Assembly (NCBI GenBank): GCA_910575565.1
Contig: CAJTFL010000003.1
Span: 124,001 to 188,000, forward strand
Origin: Lachnospiraceae bacterium
GTDB taxonomy: Bacteria > Bacillota > Clostridia > Lachnospirales > Lachnospiraceae
DNA length: 64,000 nt
Direction: 5' to 3'
Shown piece by piece: positions 44,062-53,644 of this stretch. The position numbers and the translations under genes were made by a program. The stretch's first letter is position 1. Every line of letters begins with the position of its first letter. The notes under the pieces were generated by a model. That model saw only the letters and a list, made by a program, of their open reading frames with translations. It was not told where the DNA came from and made no database searches.

Positions 44062-44894
44062 TTATCTTTTTAACTCACAAGATTTACAGCATTCTGGCTG
44101 ATACTGCCATAATGTTAAGCATCGTTCTTTCTTTAACAACTGATTTATCGCACAAACAGATGAATATACCACAATACAAGATACACTGCGTTTTATTTCA
44201 GCAGAAAAGCGAAACAGTCCATCCTTTTGCTCATTTAATAAATCCTTTGCTGTCCCTGCATCATACAGTGATATGCATGGATTCTGTATTTTTTTAGTAA
44301 ACTGCACTCCTGCGCAAATATAATGCGGATTACATATGGCCGCAAGTTCAATATAGCGATCAACAGAACTTATCGCTTCTGCAAACAGCGGCTTAATATA
44401 AAGCCCTCCATAAAAATTAGGAAATTTTCTAAGCTCGCGAAAATTTTTTATCCTAGCTGAAAGATCAGCGGCAAATGGCTCCAACACTTCTGTTTTTAAC
44501 ACAGGAACTGAAACATTAATAAATATTGGTTTTTGTTTTGAGCATTCACTAAGCATTTCAAAATTTCTGGCAATATCTCTTCCTTCGTAGAAATTTGAAA
44601 ACAATATGCGTACTCTGTAAGCTGCTTCATCACATAAAGAACCCGACGTGCACTTTCTACTGATTTAAATGGTTCTGTCCTGGGACAAAATGAAATGATT
44701 GGAGCCTTACATAATGGCCAATTTAAAATAAAATCACATACAGCATCTAAATCAGAATAATCTGCCAATTCCTGTTTATCTGCTGCAGATTCCACATAGC
44801 AATATTTACATCCATTGCCGCACCCGCGGTAAGCAACATCAATAAAAATTCTATCCTGTTCATAAATCAGCAATCTTTCCGCTTTCGTCTTCAA
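44062..44894 (-). pseudogene. Radical SAM protein broken by a single-base frameshift
   Basis: The N-terminal frame holds the [4Fe-4S] radical SAM motif GCGNGCKYCYVES and runs to YCFQISTK. The C-terminal frame resumes with GRDIARNFEML and IFINVSVPVL. Restoring one G in the run near 44590 (acgaag-gaagagat) joins them into one protein with the common ISTKGRDI sequence of spore-photolyase-like radical SAM enzymes. The likely start is TTG at 44894 with GAGGGG eight bases upstream; the longer frame reads into the family A repeat. It could be a true pseudogene, a phase-variable gene or a sequencing error. Confidence 0.8.
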
Positions 44895-44975
44895 AATTTC
44901 TTCCCCTCTATTTCCTATCCCTGCATATTGCAGCCGTAAATTCCTATTCCCATAAAAACTATTTATAGTAAAATC

Positions 44976-45139
44976 TACCGTCCGTTCAGCCCGCGCCATT
45001 CGCAAAACCGCGCCTTACGGCGCTTTCCGCTGCTTACGCAGCTCCTTTTGCTCATAAACGGGCGCTCCCTCAGTCAAAATCGATGGATGAAAACTCGTGC
45101 AAGCACGATTTTCACCCATGCGATTTTGACTGGCTGAAC
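44976..45139 (+). repeat. Dispersed structured repeat, family A (full copy)
   Basis: It begins taccgtccgttcagcccgcg and ends actggctgaac. Inside are gcgccttacggcgc and gctgcttacgcagc hairpins. A long hairpin follows, with arms cagtcaaaatcg/cgattttgactg, then atgg/ccat, tgaaaa/ttttca and cgtgc/gcacg around a two-base loop. It lies upstream of the radical SAM gene and is almost the same length as the copy at 22587. Confidence 0.92.
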
Positions 45140-45142
45140 TAT

Positions 45143-45871
45143 TTAATTTAATATTTTCATAAATAGCTCCCGGTTGAACTGCACATGAAATCCTTCAATC
45201 TGATCAGCAATGCTTTCACAACACTGCTTCACTTCCGGATTTGCCGCTCCGTTTATATTCCGTTCTTTATATACATGAGCCCATTCCGTTAAATCCACTT
45301 TAAAAATGAAATTGCTGGGGATACTCAACATATATAATCCCCTCTTTACATCTGCATCATCTTGATATCCTTCTTTAATATAGCCGTTAACCGACTTAAT
45401 ATAATTAACCCCTTCATAGTGAAGCACCTTGGGAAGATGGATGTCTAATTCTTTCAACGCTAAATCCGTAGGAATAATTTTATCTTCATACCAGGAAGAC
45501 ATTTCATAAGAAAAATCAGCCAGCCGGGTACTAGAACGGATGATCCGATTGTTAAAACGCTTCGCATGAGCATCCCAGTCATCTTGCCCCGCCCGATGCA
45601 GACCCTCTACCGTAATGGACATATCAATAAACCTAAGCATAGTAATATGCTTTTGTCCCCATTTCACCAATTTAGACATCCAACTTGAAAATTCTTCAAA
45701 TTCTTCCGTTAAATCAGCATTATACTCCCTAAGGCTGCCATTGGGACGCAAAACCTGGCTGCATATTCTTCGTATATGCAGTTCCTTTTCACGAGTCCAG
45801 GAACGTTTGCTCATAAACATCGATACTATCGCATCATCAATTCCAGAAATTTGATTTAAATAAGTATTCAT
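45143..45871 (-). CDS. Divergent ThyX-like (FAD-dependent thymidylate synthase fold) protein
   Basis: A 242-residue protein. The tract KHITMLRFIDMSITVEGLHR followed by AGQDDWDAHAKRF, and the later DVKRGLYMLSIPSNFIFKVD then LTEWAHVYKERN, follow the pattern of ThyX (histidine before the FAD region; then A-R-x-x-L-P, N-x-R-x-x-x-H). However, the signature RHRx7S is not intact: the region reads KRFNNRIIRSSTRLADFS. Thymidylate synthase activity is therefore doubtful. ATG at 45871 follows AAGGAG. The DNA is AT-rich like the two preceding genes. The family assignment is by eye only. Confidence 0.5.
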   Translation of the reverse strand: MNTYLNQISGIDDAIVSMFMSKRSWTREKELHIRRICSQVLRPNGSLREYNADLTEEFEEFSSWMSKLVKWGQKHITMLRFIDMSITVEGLHRAGQDDWDAHAKRFNNRIIRSSTRLADFSYEMSSWYEDKIIPTDLALKELDIHLPKVLHYEGVNYIKSVNGYIKEGYQDDADVKRGLYMLSIPSNFIFKVDLTEWAHVYKERNINGAANPEVKQCCESIADQIEGFHVQFNRELFMKILN

Positions 45872-45958
45872 TTTTTCTGCTCCTTCTTTTTCTCTCCACA
45901 GCATACCACAGATCAAATGCTCCCGCAACTTAAAAGCCAAGCCTCACTTACAAAATCC

Positions 45959-48900
45959 CTATTCAAAGAATACCTCCTCCTTAAGCCCCAGCGAATAAAT
46001 CACCGCCTCTTTCACCCTTTTCCCGCTTACCTGCTCCAAAGCCCGAATATAATACTGCATCTGCACCCGGTAACGGCGAAGAAGCTCCTCCCCGCTTTCC
46101 ACGTAATCCGTCTTATAATCCACCAGCACAAGCCCGTCTTCCTCTTCCATGTAGGCATCAATCATTCCCTGGATCAGCACCAGCTCATCCGAGTCCGCCA
46201 CGTCCATTTCCCTGGCCGGAATGCCAATCATAAACTGCTGTTCCTTATGAAGACGACCTTCCCGGTATGCCTTGATCATGCGTTTCCCCAAAGAACTTTC
46301 AAAAAATTCCCATAAAACCCTGGCTTTTACCAGCTTCCTGGCATCCTTTCCTATACGCCCCTCCTCTGCCAGCTCATCAAGCCTGCAGGACACATCGCGT
46401 ACATGGTTAAATTCCTCTCCCAGCATCAATTCCAGCGCCCGGTGGTAAGCCGTCCCCCTGACAGCTCCTCCCGCCTTCCCTAAACCACCAGCAGGCAATG
46501 CAGCCACACCCTTTTTGGCAGATACCTCTCCGGCTTCTTCCCTTTCAGGAAACACTGATACCCCTTCGGCTTCCTCCCCCTCAGGAAACGCAGATACCTC
46601 TCCGGCCTCTTCCCCCTCAGGAAGCACAAACGCCTCCCCAGCCTCTTCCCCTTCAGGAAACAGGGAAACCGCCCCGCCTTCTTCCTCCTGGCTTCGCCGC
46701 TTCAGCTCCGATACGGACATCATGGCATACAGGGAAACATCCTCCTGGTAGGGGTAAACATACTTAAGCGCTTCTTCCAGCCTTTTCCCATACTCTAGAT
46801 CCCACCCGGACTTCCCGGCTTTTTCCAAAAGCATCTCCCTTAAGCTTTGTTTTTCCATCTGCCCCACCACCTCCTGCCCAATGAAGGATGCCACAGGAAG
46901 GATCCGCACATCGATGACTTCACCGGCTTTAGGAAGGGACATCAGCATCCAGTCCAAATAAGATCCTGCTCCGGTCAGCATCGTGTAAGGGATAGGGCCA
47001 TCCGCCATAAGGCCCTGCTTTTCCAGCTTGCTTTCCAGACGGGGATCCGTGCCGGTCATCACCAGCTTTTCCTTAGCCCTGGTCATGGCCACGTAAAGCA
47101 CCCTCAGCTCTTCCCCCAGGCCCTCCAGTTCCAGCCGCCTTTTCAGCACCTGTTTTTTTAGGGTAACGCTTTTCAGCCGCATATCCAAATCCAAAAAATC
47201 CGCCCCCACGCCGAAATCCGGGTCAATCAGCAGCCGCCCATAAGCGTCCTGCTTGTTGAACTTCTTTCCCATCCCGGCCAAAATCACAATGGGGAATTCC
47301 AGGCCCTTGCTTTTATGGATGCTCATAATCCGTACCGTGCGGCTTTTCGTCCCTGCCACGGCCGCCTCGCCGAAATCCGTTTCCACCTTTTTTAACCGTT
47401 CAATATAGCGGATAAAATTAAACAGCCCCTGGTAGCTGGTGCTCTCATAGGATGCCGCTTTTTCAATTAACAAATCCAAGTTCGCCTGCCTGGTTTCCCC
47501 AGCCGGCATAGCCGACACGTAGGCGTAATAGCCGGTTTCCCGGTAGATCTGTTCCAAAAGCTTATGAATGGGGAAAATCCCCGCCAGATAACGGAAATGG
47601 TTCACCAGCTGGTCCAGCCTCCTAAGCTTACCAGTGATGTTTTCCGCCTCCTGCCAGCCTTCCCCTTTCCCCGGCTTTTCTCCCGCCTTTTTCGCCCCTA
47701 TTCCTTCTCCCTTTTCTCCGTCCTCCTCCAGCCACAGCTGCCAGGCTCCGTAAATTCCCCGATCCTGGCCTTTTTTGGCTTTCCTTTTAAACCGAGCCAT
47801 CATCCAGGCTAATTCCTCGTCTGTCATGCCCACCATAGGCGAGCGCATCACCGCCGCCAGGGGAATATCCTGGATGGGATTGTCCATTACCGCCAGAAGG
47901 CTTAGGATGGTTTCCACCTCCGTGGTGTCAAAATAGCCTGCCTGAGACTGGGCGTAGGAGGGAATCCCTTCGTTCATCAGGCCGTTTACAAAAGCTTCCG
48001 CCCAGCCGGAAAGGCTGCGCAAAAGGATCACGATATCCCCGTACTGCGCCCTGCGGCAGCGCCCTTCCTCTTTATCCCAGATAAGAAGGCCTTTTTCCGG
48101 ATCCGTAAGCTCCCGGATTTTTAAGACAGCCAGCTTTACCTCAATTTCGCGGCTGGTAAAATCCCTGGCTTCCTCGTCCAGGCTTAAAAGCTCCCGGCTT
48201 CCCGTATCCGCCAGCAAAAGCTCCGTCCGGTACTGCTTTCCCTCATCCTCTCCTCCCTCCCCAAGGGACGGAAAGGATGCCCCCGGGTAAAGGGCCGTTT
48301 CCTTTGTATACTGTATCCCTCCCAGGCTTTCGGTCATAATCTGATAAAACACCTGGTTAATGCTTGAAAGCACCTGGCTGCGGCTTCGGAAATTTTTCTG
48401 CAGCTCAATCTTTTGGCATTTCCCTTCCTCTGTGCCATAACGCTTATATTTTTCTAAGAAAAGCTCCGGCCTGGCCTGGCGGAACCGGTAAATGCTCTGC
48501 TTCACATCCCCTACCATAAACACATTTGGCTTTCCCAGCCGTTCCCCGGATATGGCCTTAAGCAAGGCCTCCTGGACGAAATTGCTGTCCTGGTACTCAT
48601 CCACCAAAATCTCTTCATAGTAAGCGCTCAGCTCATCGGCTACTGCCGAGGGTACTGCCCCCTCCGTCTCCTGGCCTTCCCGGTAAAGGATTTCCAGGGC
48701 GCAATGCTCCAGATCTCCAAAATCCAAAAGGTTCCTCTCTCCCTTTGCCTTCCGGTAACGCTCCATGAAATCCTCCGCCAGGTCAATCAGCTTCCTTACT
48801 GCCGGGGCACAGCCTGCCATGGCCTCCTTCATTTCCTCCACCGTCTGGGACGCATACTGTTCCTGGCATTTTGCCACCGCTTTTTTCACCCGGTTCCGGA

Positions 48901-49801
48901 TGGAGGAAGCAGATTCCTTTTTTTCCGGATCAATATCCTTTTTCCTGGCTGCGGCCAGCCTGCCAAATTCCGCCCCCGAAAGCCTTTCCCAAAGCTCCTC
49001 AAAGCTTTCCGCAGCGCCTATCCTTAACACCGTTTCCCGGTCATCCCGAAGGGTGGGAAGGTAAACCTCCGGCCCGCCAGGCTCCCGGCAGACCTCCATA
49101 GCCCATTCCAGCTGTTTCCCGAATTCCTCCATTTGAAGCTTCACTTCCCGGATTAAGAACTTCACCCAGCCCCACTGGGAAAAATGCTCAATCCCCTCTT
49201 CCTCAAACTCCTTCCGGCACTGGCCAAGCCATTTCTTCGGCCACGGGTGGCTGACGGAAAACTGGTAAACCTGCTGGATCACTTCCTCTATGCCCAGATC
49301 CGTCTTGCCCCTTCCATAGGTTTCCACAAACCGCTCAAATTCTTCATCTCCGGATTCATAACATTCCTCCAAAAGCTCCCCCATCACATCCGCCTTAAGA
49401 AGAGTCAGCTCCCCCTCGTCCCCTACCCGGAAAGAGGGATCGATATCCAGCCCCGCATAATGGTTTCGGATCAGGGAAAGGCAGAAGCTGTGGATGGTCT
49501 GGATCTGGGCGTGGGGAACTAAGGCCGCCTGCAGCTTAAGCCTGGCATTATCCGGCGTTTCCCTTAAGCGGCTGGCAATGGCCTTCCCGATCCGCTCCCG
49601 CATCTCGGCTGCCGCCGCATTGGTAAAGGTCATCACTAAAAGCCGGTCTAAATCCACTGGATGCCGCTCATCCGTTATCATCTTAATGATCCGCTCCACC
49701 AAAACCGCCGTCTTCCCGCTGCCCGCCGCCGCCGATACCAAAAGGTTTCTGTTCCGGCAATCAATCACCCTGGCCTGATCCGCTGTCCATGTCACTGCCA
49801 T
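45959..49801 (-). CDS. addA: ATP-dependent helicase/nuclease AddA
   Basis: The helicase-nuclease subunit of AddAB, which processes double-strand breaks for RecA. The 1280-residue protein has Walker A SAAAGSGKTAVLVER near residue 20, VDEYQDSNFVQEALL, VGDVKQSIYRFRQARPE, MSIHKSKGLEFPIVIL and LYVAMTRAKEKL. The C-terminal RecB-type nuclease shows LIQGMIDAYMEE and LVLVDYKTDYVES. Between helicase and nuclease there is an expanded tandem repeat (PEGEEAGEVSAF-like units, about 1040-1095) not expected in the family. Its start overlaps addB by ten bases. Confidence 0.95.
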   Translation of the reverse strand: MAVTWTADQARVIDCRNRNLLVSAAAGSGKTAVLVERIIKMITDERHPVDLDRLLVMTFTNAAAAEMRERIGKAIASRLRETPDNARLKLQAALVPHAQIQTIHSFCLSLIRNHYAGLDIDPSFRVGDEGELTLLKADVMGELLEECYESGDEEFERFVETYGRGKTDLGIEEVIQQVYQFSVSHPWPKKWLGQCRKEFEEEGIEHFSQWGWVKFLIREVKLQMEEFGKQLEWAMEVCREPGGPEVYLPTLRDDRETVLRIGAAESFEELWERLSGAEFGRLAAARKKDIDPEKKESASSIRNRVKKAVAKCQEQYASQTVEEMKEAMAGCAPAVRKLIDLAEDFMERYRKAKGERNLLDFGDLEHCALEILYREGQETEGAVPSAVADELSAYYEEILVDEYQDSNFVQEALLKAISGERLGKPNVFMVGDVKQSIYRFRQARPELFLEKYKRYGTEEGKCQKIELQKNFRSRSQVLSSINQVFYQIMTESLGGIQYTKETALYPGASFPSLGEGGEDEGKQYRTELLLADTGSRELLSLDEEARDFTSREIEVKLAVLKIRELTDPEKGLLIWDKEEGRCRRAQYGDIVILLRSLSGWAEAFVNGLMNEGIPSYAQSQAGYFDTTEVETILSLLAVMDNPIQDIPLAAVMRSPMVGMTDEELAWMMARFKRKAKKGQDRGIYGAWQLWLEEDGEKGEGIGAKKAGEKPGKGEGWQEAENITGKLRRLDQLVNHFRYLAGIFPIHKLLEQIYRETGYYAYVSAMPAGETRQANLDLLIEKAASYESTSYQGLFNFIRYIERLKKVETDFGEAAVAGTKSRTVRIMSIHKSKGLEFPIVILAGMGKKFNKQDAYGRLLIDPDFGVGADFLDLDMRLKSVTLKKQVLKRRLELEGLGEELRVLYVAMTRAKEKLVMTGTDPRLESKLEKQGLMADGPIPYTMLTGAGSYLDWMLMSLPKAGEVIDVRILPVASFIGQEVVGQMEKQSLREMLLEKAGKSGWDLEYGKRLEEALKYVYPYQEDVSLYAMMSVSELKRRSQEEEGGAVSLFPEGEEAGEAFVLPEGEEAGEVSAFPEGEEAEGVSVFPEREEAGEVSAKKGVAALPAGGLGKAGGAVRGTAYHRALELMLGEEFNHVRDVSCRLDELAEEGRIGKDARKLVKARVLWEFFESSLGKRMIKAYREGRLHKEQQFMIGIPAREMDVADSDELVLIQGMIDAYMEEEDGLVLVDYKTDYVESGEELLRRYRVQMQYYIRALEQVSGKRVKEAVIYSLGLKEEVFFE
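46515..46670 (-). repeat. In-frame tandem repeat within addA
   Basis: Four units of about 36-39 bp encode variants of FPEGEEAGEVSA. Placed in the linker before the nuclease domain, they add roughly 50 Glu/Gly-rich residues. Confidence 0.85.
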
Positions 49802-52800
49802 TTTCCATCCCCCTTCCCGTACTCTCCAGCGCTTTTACTATTTGCTCTTTCCTTAGCGCTTTTGCCGTTCGCCCCTTCTTCCGCGCTTTTGTCATTTGCG
49901 CTTTTGTCATTTGCGCTTTTTCTGACGCTTTTACCGCCAGCTTCTTCTCCGGCGCTTTTGCCATTAACCCCTTCCCAGGCTTCCGGCTCCTTATCCCCGC
50001 CTTCCTCCCGGTTTTCCGGCTCTTCGTCCCCGTCCCCTGCTTCCTCCTCTTTTGGGATAATCTCCTTCCAGATTTCCTCCGGCTTTAGAGCCTTTAATTT
50101 CCGGTAGCCAAACCCTGCCGTCTTCCGGTCAAATCCGCAGACCGCATGGTAGGGGCAGTAGTCGCAGCCGGTGCGCGTCCCCTGCTTCATGGGGCGCAGG
50201 CTGATTTTCCCTTTAAGGATTTCCTGCCCGGCCGTCCTGCATTTGCTCCTTACATACTCCCGCAGGTAGCCAAACCTTTTCCCGCTGGCCACCGAAGACC
50301 GGGCTTCCTGGATCATGCCTGATTTGAGCACCACCGGGATCACGTCCGATTCCCCCTCGATCTGTCTGTCCAGCTTTTCCACAACCTCCAAGTCGCTGTT
50401 TACCAGCCCGTCCATCTTAAGCTGCTTCTTGATCTGGGCTTCTATCTCCTCCGGGGTCATCACTTCCTTTTTCTCCACCATAGGATCCTGGATGCGGTAG
50501 TAAAACAGACCTGCCGGAACCACCTTCTTATCTGGATGCCGCCGTTCCTCCAGCTCCAGCGCCGCATCCATATACACCACCAGCTGCAGCTGCAGCCCAT
50601 AGTAAAGGGCGGCCAAATCAAAGCTGGTGCTGCCGGATTTATAATCAATAATCTTTACATACACATGGGTTTCATCCTCGCACAGATCCAGTCGGTCAAT
50701 CCTTCCTTTCAGGTGGAGCGCCTCATCCTGGGAAAGGGCAATCTTCATGGCATCCAAATTGTCCGCCGCGGAAAAAGACACTTCAAAGCCGACAGGCTTA
50801 AACTGGCCCTTTTTCAGCTGCTCCCCCAAGGCCCACATCGTCCTGTCCGTAATCCGGAAAAGCCGCCTGACCAGATACGCATTGCGCGATGAGCTTTGGA
50901 GAATCGTATTCCCATAATCCTTTGCCGCTTTCTCCACGCTGTCTTTTACCAATGTCTTCCGCTCTTCCTCTGACAGCACAGCTAGGTCAAGCCCCTGCTG
51001 CCCCAAAGCCTCAAAACAGAAATCTAAGGACTGGTGAAACAGGTTTCCCATATCCACCGCCCCCAGCTCATACTCCTGCCGCTCCATCAGCTCTAAGCCA
51101 TAGCGCAGGAAATGGGAATAGGCGCAGGCCGCATATAATTCCAGCCGGGTAACGCTTCCCTCCAGCACCTGGCCGTAAAGAGCCCTGGCGGCTGCCCGGC
51201 CGATTCCCCTTTCCTGGTAAGCATAGGAAAAGGCCTGAGAAAGGTTTACGGCCAGCTCCTTAAAGGAAGGCTGGCCATACAGGCAGGAAAAAAGCTCCAA
51301 AAGCCGCTTTGCCTGATCTTCCTCCCAATCCCCATCCCATTCCCTAAGGCCTTTCGCCAGGCTGTCCACCGCCTCCTGCCAGGAATAAGGAACCGAAATT
51401 CCTTTTTCTTTCCCTGTCCCTTCCCCTGCCGTCCCCTGAGGGAACAGCTCCGAAAGCTCCCGGATCAGGGAAGAGGGCCGAAGCTCTTTCCCGCTTCCCG
51501 TGCAGGCGGCATACGTGACCACCAGCTGGCGGGAGGGCTTAGTCATCATCAGGTATAAGTAAAACCGCTGCATCAGCCCGCTTTCCTTCGCCGAGGGCGC
51601 AAGCTCCACCTGCCGGCTGGCAAAAAACTCCCTCTCCTCATCGGTCAAAAGCCCCTTATTCTCCTTCCGCTTCGGGATCACCCCCTCATTGGCTCCGATT
51701 AAATACAGCACTTTAATCTGATCCAAACGGGTTCTGGTCATATCGCCTACCACTACCCGGTCAACGGTGGCCGGGATGGCTCCCACTTGGATCTCCCCGA
51801 AACCGGCATCCAGGATCTGGGAAAACTCCCTTAAGCTCATGGGCTCGTCTCCCAAAAGGCCTTTAAGCCGCACAAGAAGTTCCACCGTCAGGCCGTATAC
51901 CTGGCTGTATTCCTTTGCCCACTGGCTAAGGCCTTCCTCCATCATCTTATCTGCCCGGCTATTCAGCTTTTCCTCCAGGGAAAGCTTTTCCATAAAAGCC
52001 AGCACCGCATCCGCCATGGAGCCTCCTGTGCCCTCTTTTTCCTTAAGGCCCTGGCGCAGCTCCCCAAATGCTTCCGCCGTCTCCTGGCGCATCTGGTTTA
52101 AGGCTTCCAGATTTAAGCTTTCCCCTCCCCGGTAAGTCCGCTCCCAGCCTAAAGACCACCGCTTAAAGCCCCTGATCCCCAAAGCCTTCACATAGTTTTC
52201 CATCCGATCCAGCTCTTTTCTGCTCCCCTCCAAAACCAGACCTGTTTTCAGGCAGCAAAACAGGCTTTCATAAGGGAAATCCAAACGTACCGTTTCCAGG
52301 GCTGCGCGGATAAGCTCCACCAGCGGGTTAGCCAGGATGCTTTTCTTATCGTCCAAAAAATAGGGAATTCCCATTTCCCCAAACTGCTTCTCCACCTCTC
52401 TTCCATAAGAGGGCAGATCACCTGTAACCACCGCCATATCACGGTATCTTAGGCCTTTGCGTACATTTTTTTCAATCTGCCTGCACACAAAGGCCACCTC
52501 CTTGGCCGGGTTTCGCCCGCAAAAAACCTTAACCTCCTCACATCCCCTATCTTTCGGCCAAAAATTGCCCCCTTTTCCTGCCTTAAACCGTCCCAGATTC
52601 TGCTCCAAATAAGCCAGGCCGGGGCTTTCATGAAAACGCCAGGGCACTTTGGGGTTAAGGATCACATCCCTCTCGTGAAAGACTCCCGCCCTTGCCGCCC
52701 CGTCAATCAGACGGCAGACCATATGGCGGCTCATATAAAATAAATCGCTCTTCTCCCCTTCCCGGTAAAGGTTCTCCTCCGGATCCGCCGTCACCGTCAC

Positions 52801-53475
52801 CCGCACCCGGCGGCAAAGCTTCATGCAGATTTCCAGGATCCCATACTGGATCGGGGTAAAGCCGGTATATCCATCCAGATAAACCTCGCTTTTGGGAAGC
52901 CTTTCCCACTTAGGAAGCTGTTCGCAGCATAAATCCAGCACCTGCTCCGCCGTGGTAAACTTATTCTCAATATATTCCTGAAAGCTTTTCACCATCAGGC
53001 TTACATCTTCCAATTTTTCCCTAAGCACCGGCTTTGCCGCCTGCTCCTTTAGCTCCTCCAGCCGCTGGGGCGTGACCCCATATTGGTACAGCTCTGACAG
53101 CAGGGATTTTAACTGGCTCACAAACCCCATCTGGCTTAAATGTCTTTGATAGTAATGCAGCTCCCTCTTTTTATCCGCCGCCACTTTCCGCAGAACCATA
53201 GATTTTCCCATATCGTCCAGCACGGTAAGCGTCTCCACTGCCAAATCTTCAAACACCCGGTAAGCCAGGCGGTTAAAGCTCAGCACGTCCACATTGGTCA
53301 GGCCCCGGCGGGGGTGCAGGCGGATAAGCTCCTTCTGGGTCTGCATGGTATACTGCTCCGGAACCAGCACCAGATACCAGTTTTCCGGATGGTTCATGGA
53401 TTCCCGGATAATCTCCTCATACAGGTAGCGGGTTTTCCCTGAGCCGGAAGACCCTGCGATAAACTGAAGCGACAT
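49792..53475 (-). CDS. addB: ATP-dependent helicase/nuclease AddB
   Basis: The partner of AddA. It carries the second nuclease and an iron-sulfur cluster. The 1227-residue protein begins MSLQFIAGSSGSGKTRYLYE (Walker A) and has VTRLELYAACAYSHFLRYGL, the nuclease tract IIDYKSGSTSFDLAALYYG and the cluster cysteines in GCDYCPYHAVCGFD. After residue about 1150 comes an unusual low-complexity tail with repeated KSAN, KSAG and KSAE units, ending GDGKWQ. Start at 53475 follows GGAGGGG; the upstream in-frame codons lack the conserved N-terminus. Confidence 0.94.
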   Translation of the reverse strand: MSLQFIAGSSGSGKTRYLYEEIIRESMNHPENWYLVLVPEQYTMQTQKELIRLHPRRGLTNVDVLSFNRLAYRVFEDLAVETLTVLDDMGKSMVLRKVAADKKRELHYYQRHLSQMGFVSQLKSLLSELYQYGVTPQRLEELKEQAAKPVLREKLEDVSLMVKSFQEYIENKFTTAEQVLDLCCEQLPKWERLPKSEVYLDGYTGFTPIQYGILEICMKLCRRVRVTVTADPEENLYREGEKSDLFYMSRHMVCRLIDGAARAGVFHERDVILNPKVPWRFHESPGLAYLEQNLGRFKAGKGGNFWPKDRGCEEVKVFCGRNPAKEVAFVCRQIEKNVRKGLRYRDMAVVTGDLPSYGREVEKQFGEMGIPYFLDDKKSILANPLVELIRAALETVRLDFPYESLFCCLKTGLVLEGSRKELDRMENYVKALGIRGFKRWSLGWERTYRGGESLNLEALNQMRQETAEAFGELRQGLKEKEGTGGSMADAVLAFMEKLSLEEKLNSRADKMMEEGLSQWAKEYSQVYGLTVELLVRLKGLLGDEPMSLREFSQILDAGFGEIQVGAIPATVDRVVVGDMTRTRLDQIKVLYLIGANEGVIPKRKENKGLLTDEEREFFASRQVELAPSAKESGLMQRFYLYLMMTKPSRQLVVTYAACTGSGKELRPSSLIRELSELFPQGTAGEGTGKEKGISVPYSWQEAVDSLAKGLREWDGDWEEDQAKRLLELFSCLYGQPSFKELAVNLSQAFSYAYQERGIGRAAARALYGQVLEGSVTRLELYAACAYSHFLRYGLELMERQEYELGAVDMGNLFHQSLDFCFEALGQQGLDLAVLSEEERKTLVKDSVEKAAKDYGNTILQSSSRNAYLVRRLFRITDRTMWALGEQLKKGQFKPVGFEVSFSAADNLDAMKIALSQDEALHLKGRIDRLDLCEDETHVYVKIIDYKSGSTSFDLAALYYGLQLQLVVYMDAALELEERRHPDKKVVPAGLFYYRIQDPMVEKKEVMTPEEIEAQIKKQLKMDGLVNSDLEVVEKLDRQIEGESDVIPVVLKSGMIQEARSSVASGKRFGYLREYVRSKCRTAGQEILKGKISLRPMKQGTRTGCDYCPYHAVCGFDRKTAGFGYRKLKALKPEEIWKEIIPKEEEAGDGDEEPENREEGGDKEPEAWEGVNGKSAGEEAGGKSVRKSANDKSANDKSAEEGANGKSAKERANSKSAGEYGKGDGKWQ
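49830..49985 (-). repeat. Low-complexity repeat at the addB 3' end
   Basis: Units of about 15-24 bp built on gcgcttttgtcattt (plus-strand reading) encode a hydrophilic tail of recurring Lys-Ser-Ala tripeptides. It ends just before the addA start codon. Confidence 0.8.
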
Positions 53476-53644
53476 CTTTTTCGCCCCTCCTTCTTGTTTT
53501 TCCAAAAATCCCTATTTAACCTGATTTCGCTGACGAAACTGCGTCGGCTAATCGTTTCCCAAAGTTGCTGATGTTCCAAAGCTGCTGATGTTCTAATTAT
53601 CGGATTTGTTCATAGACTGTAATAAATCATTACGGAGGTTTTCC

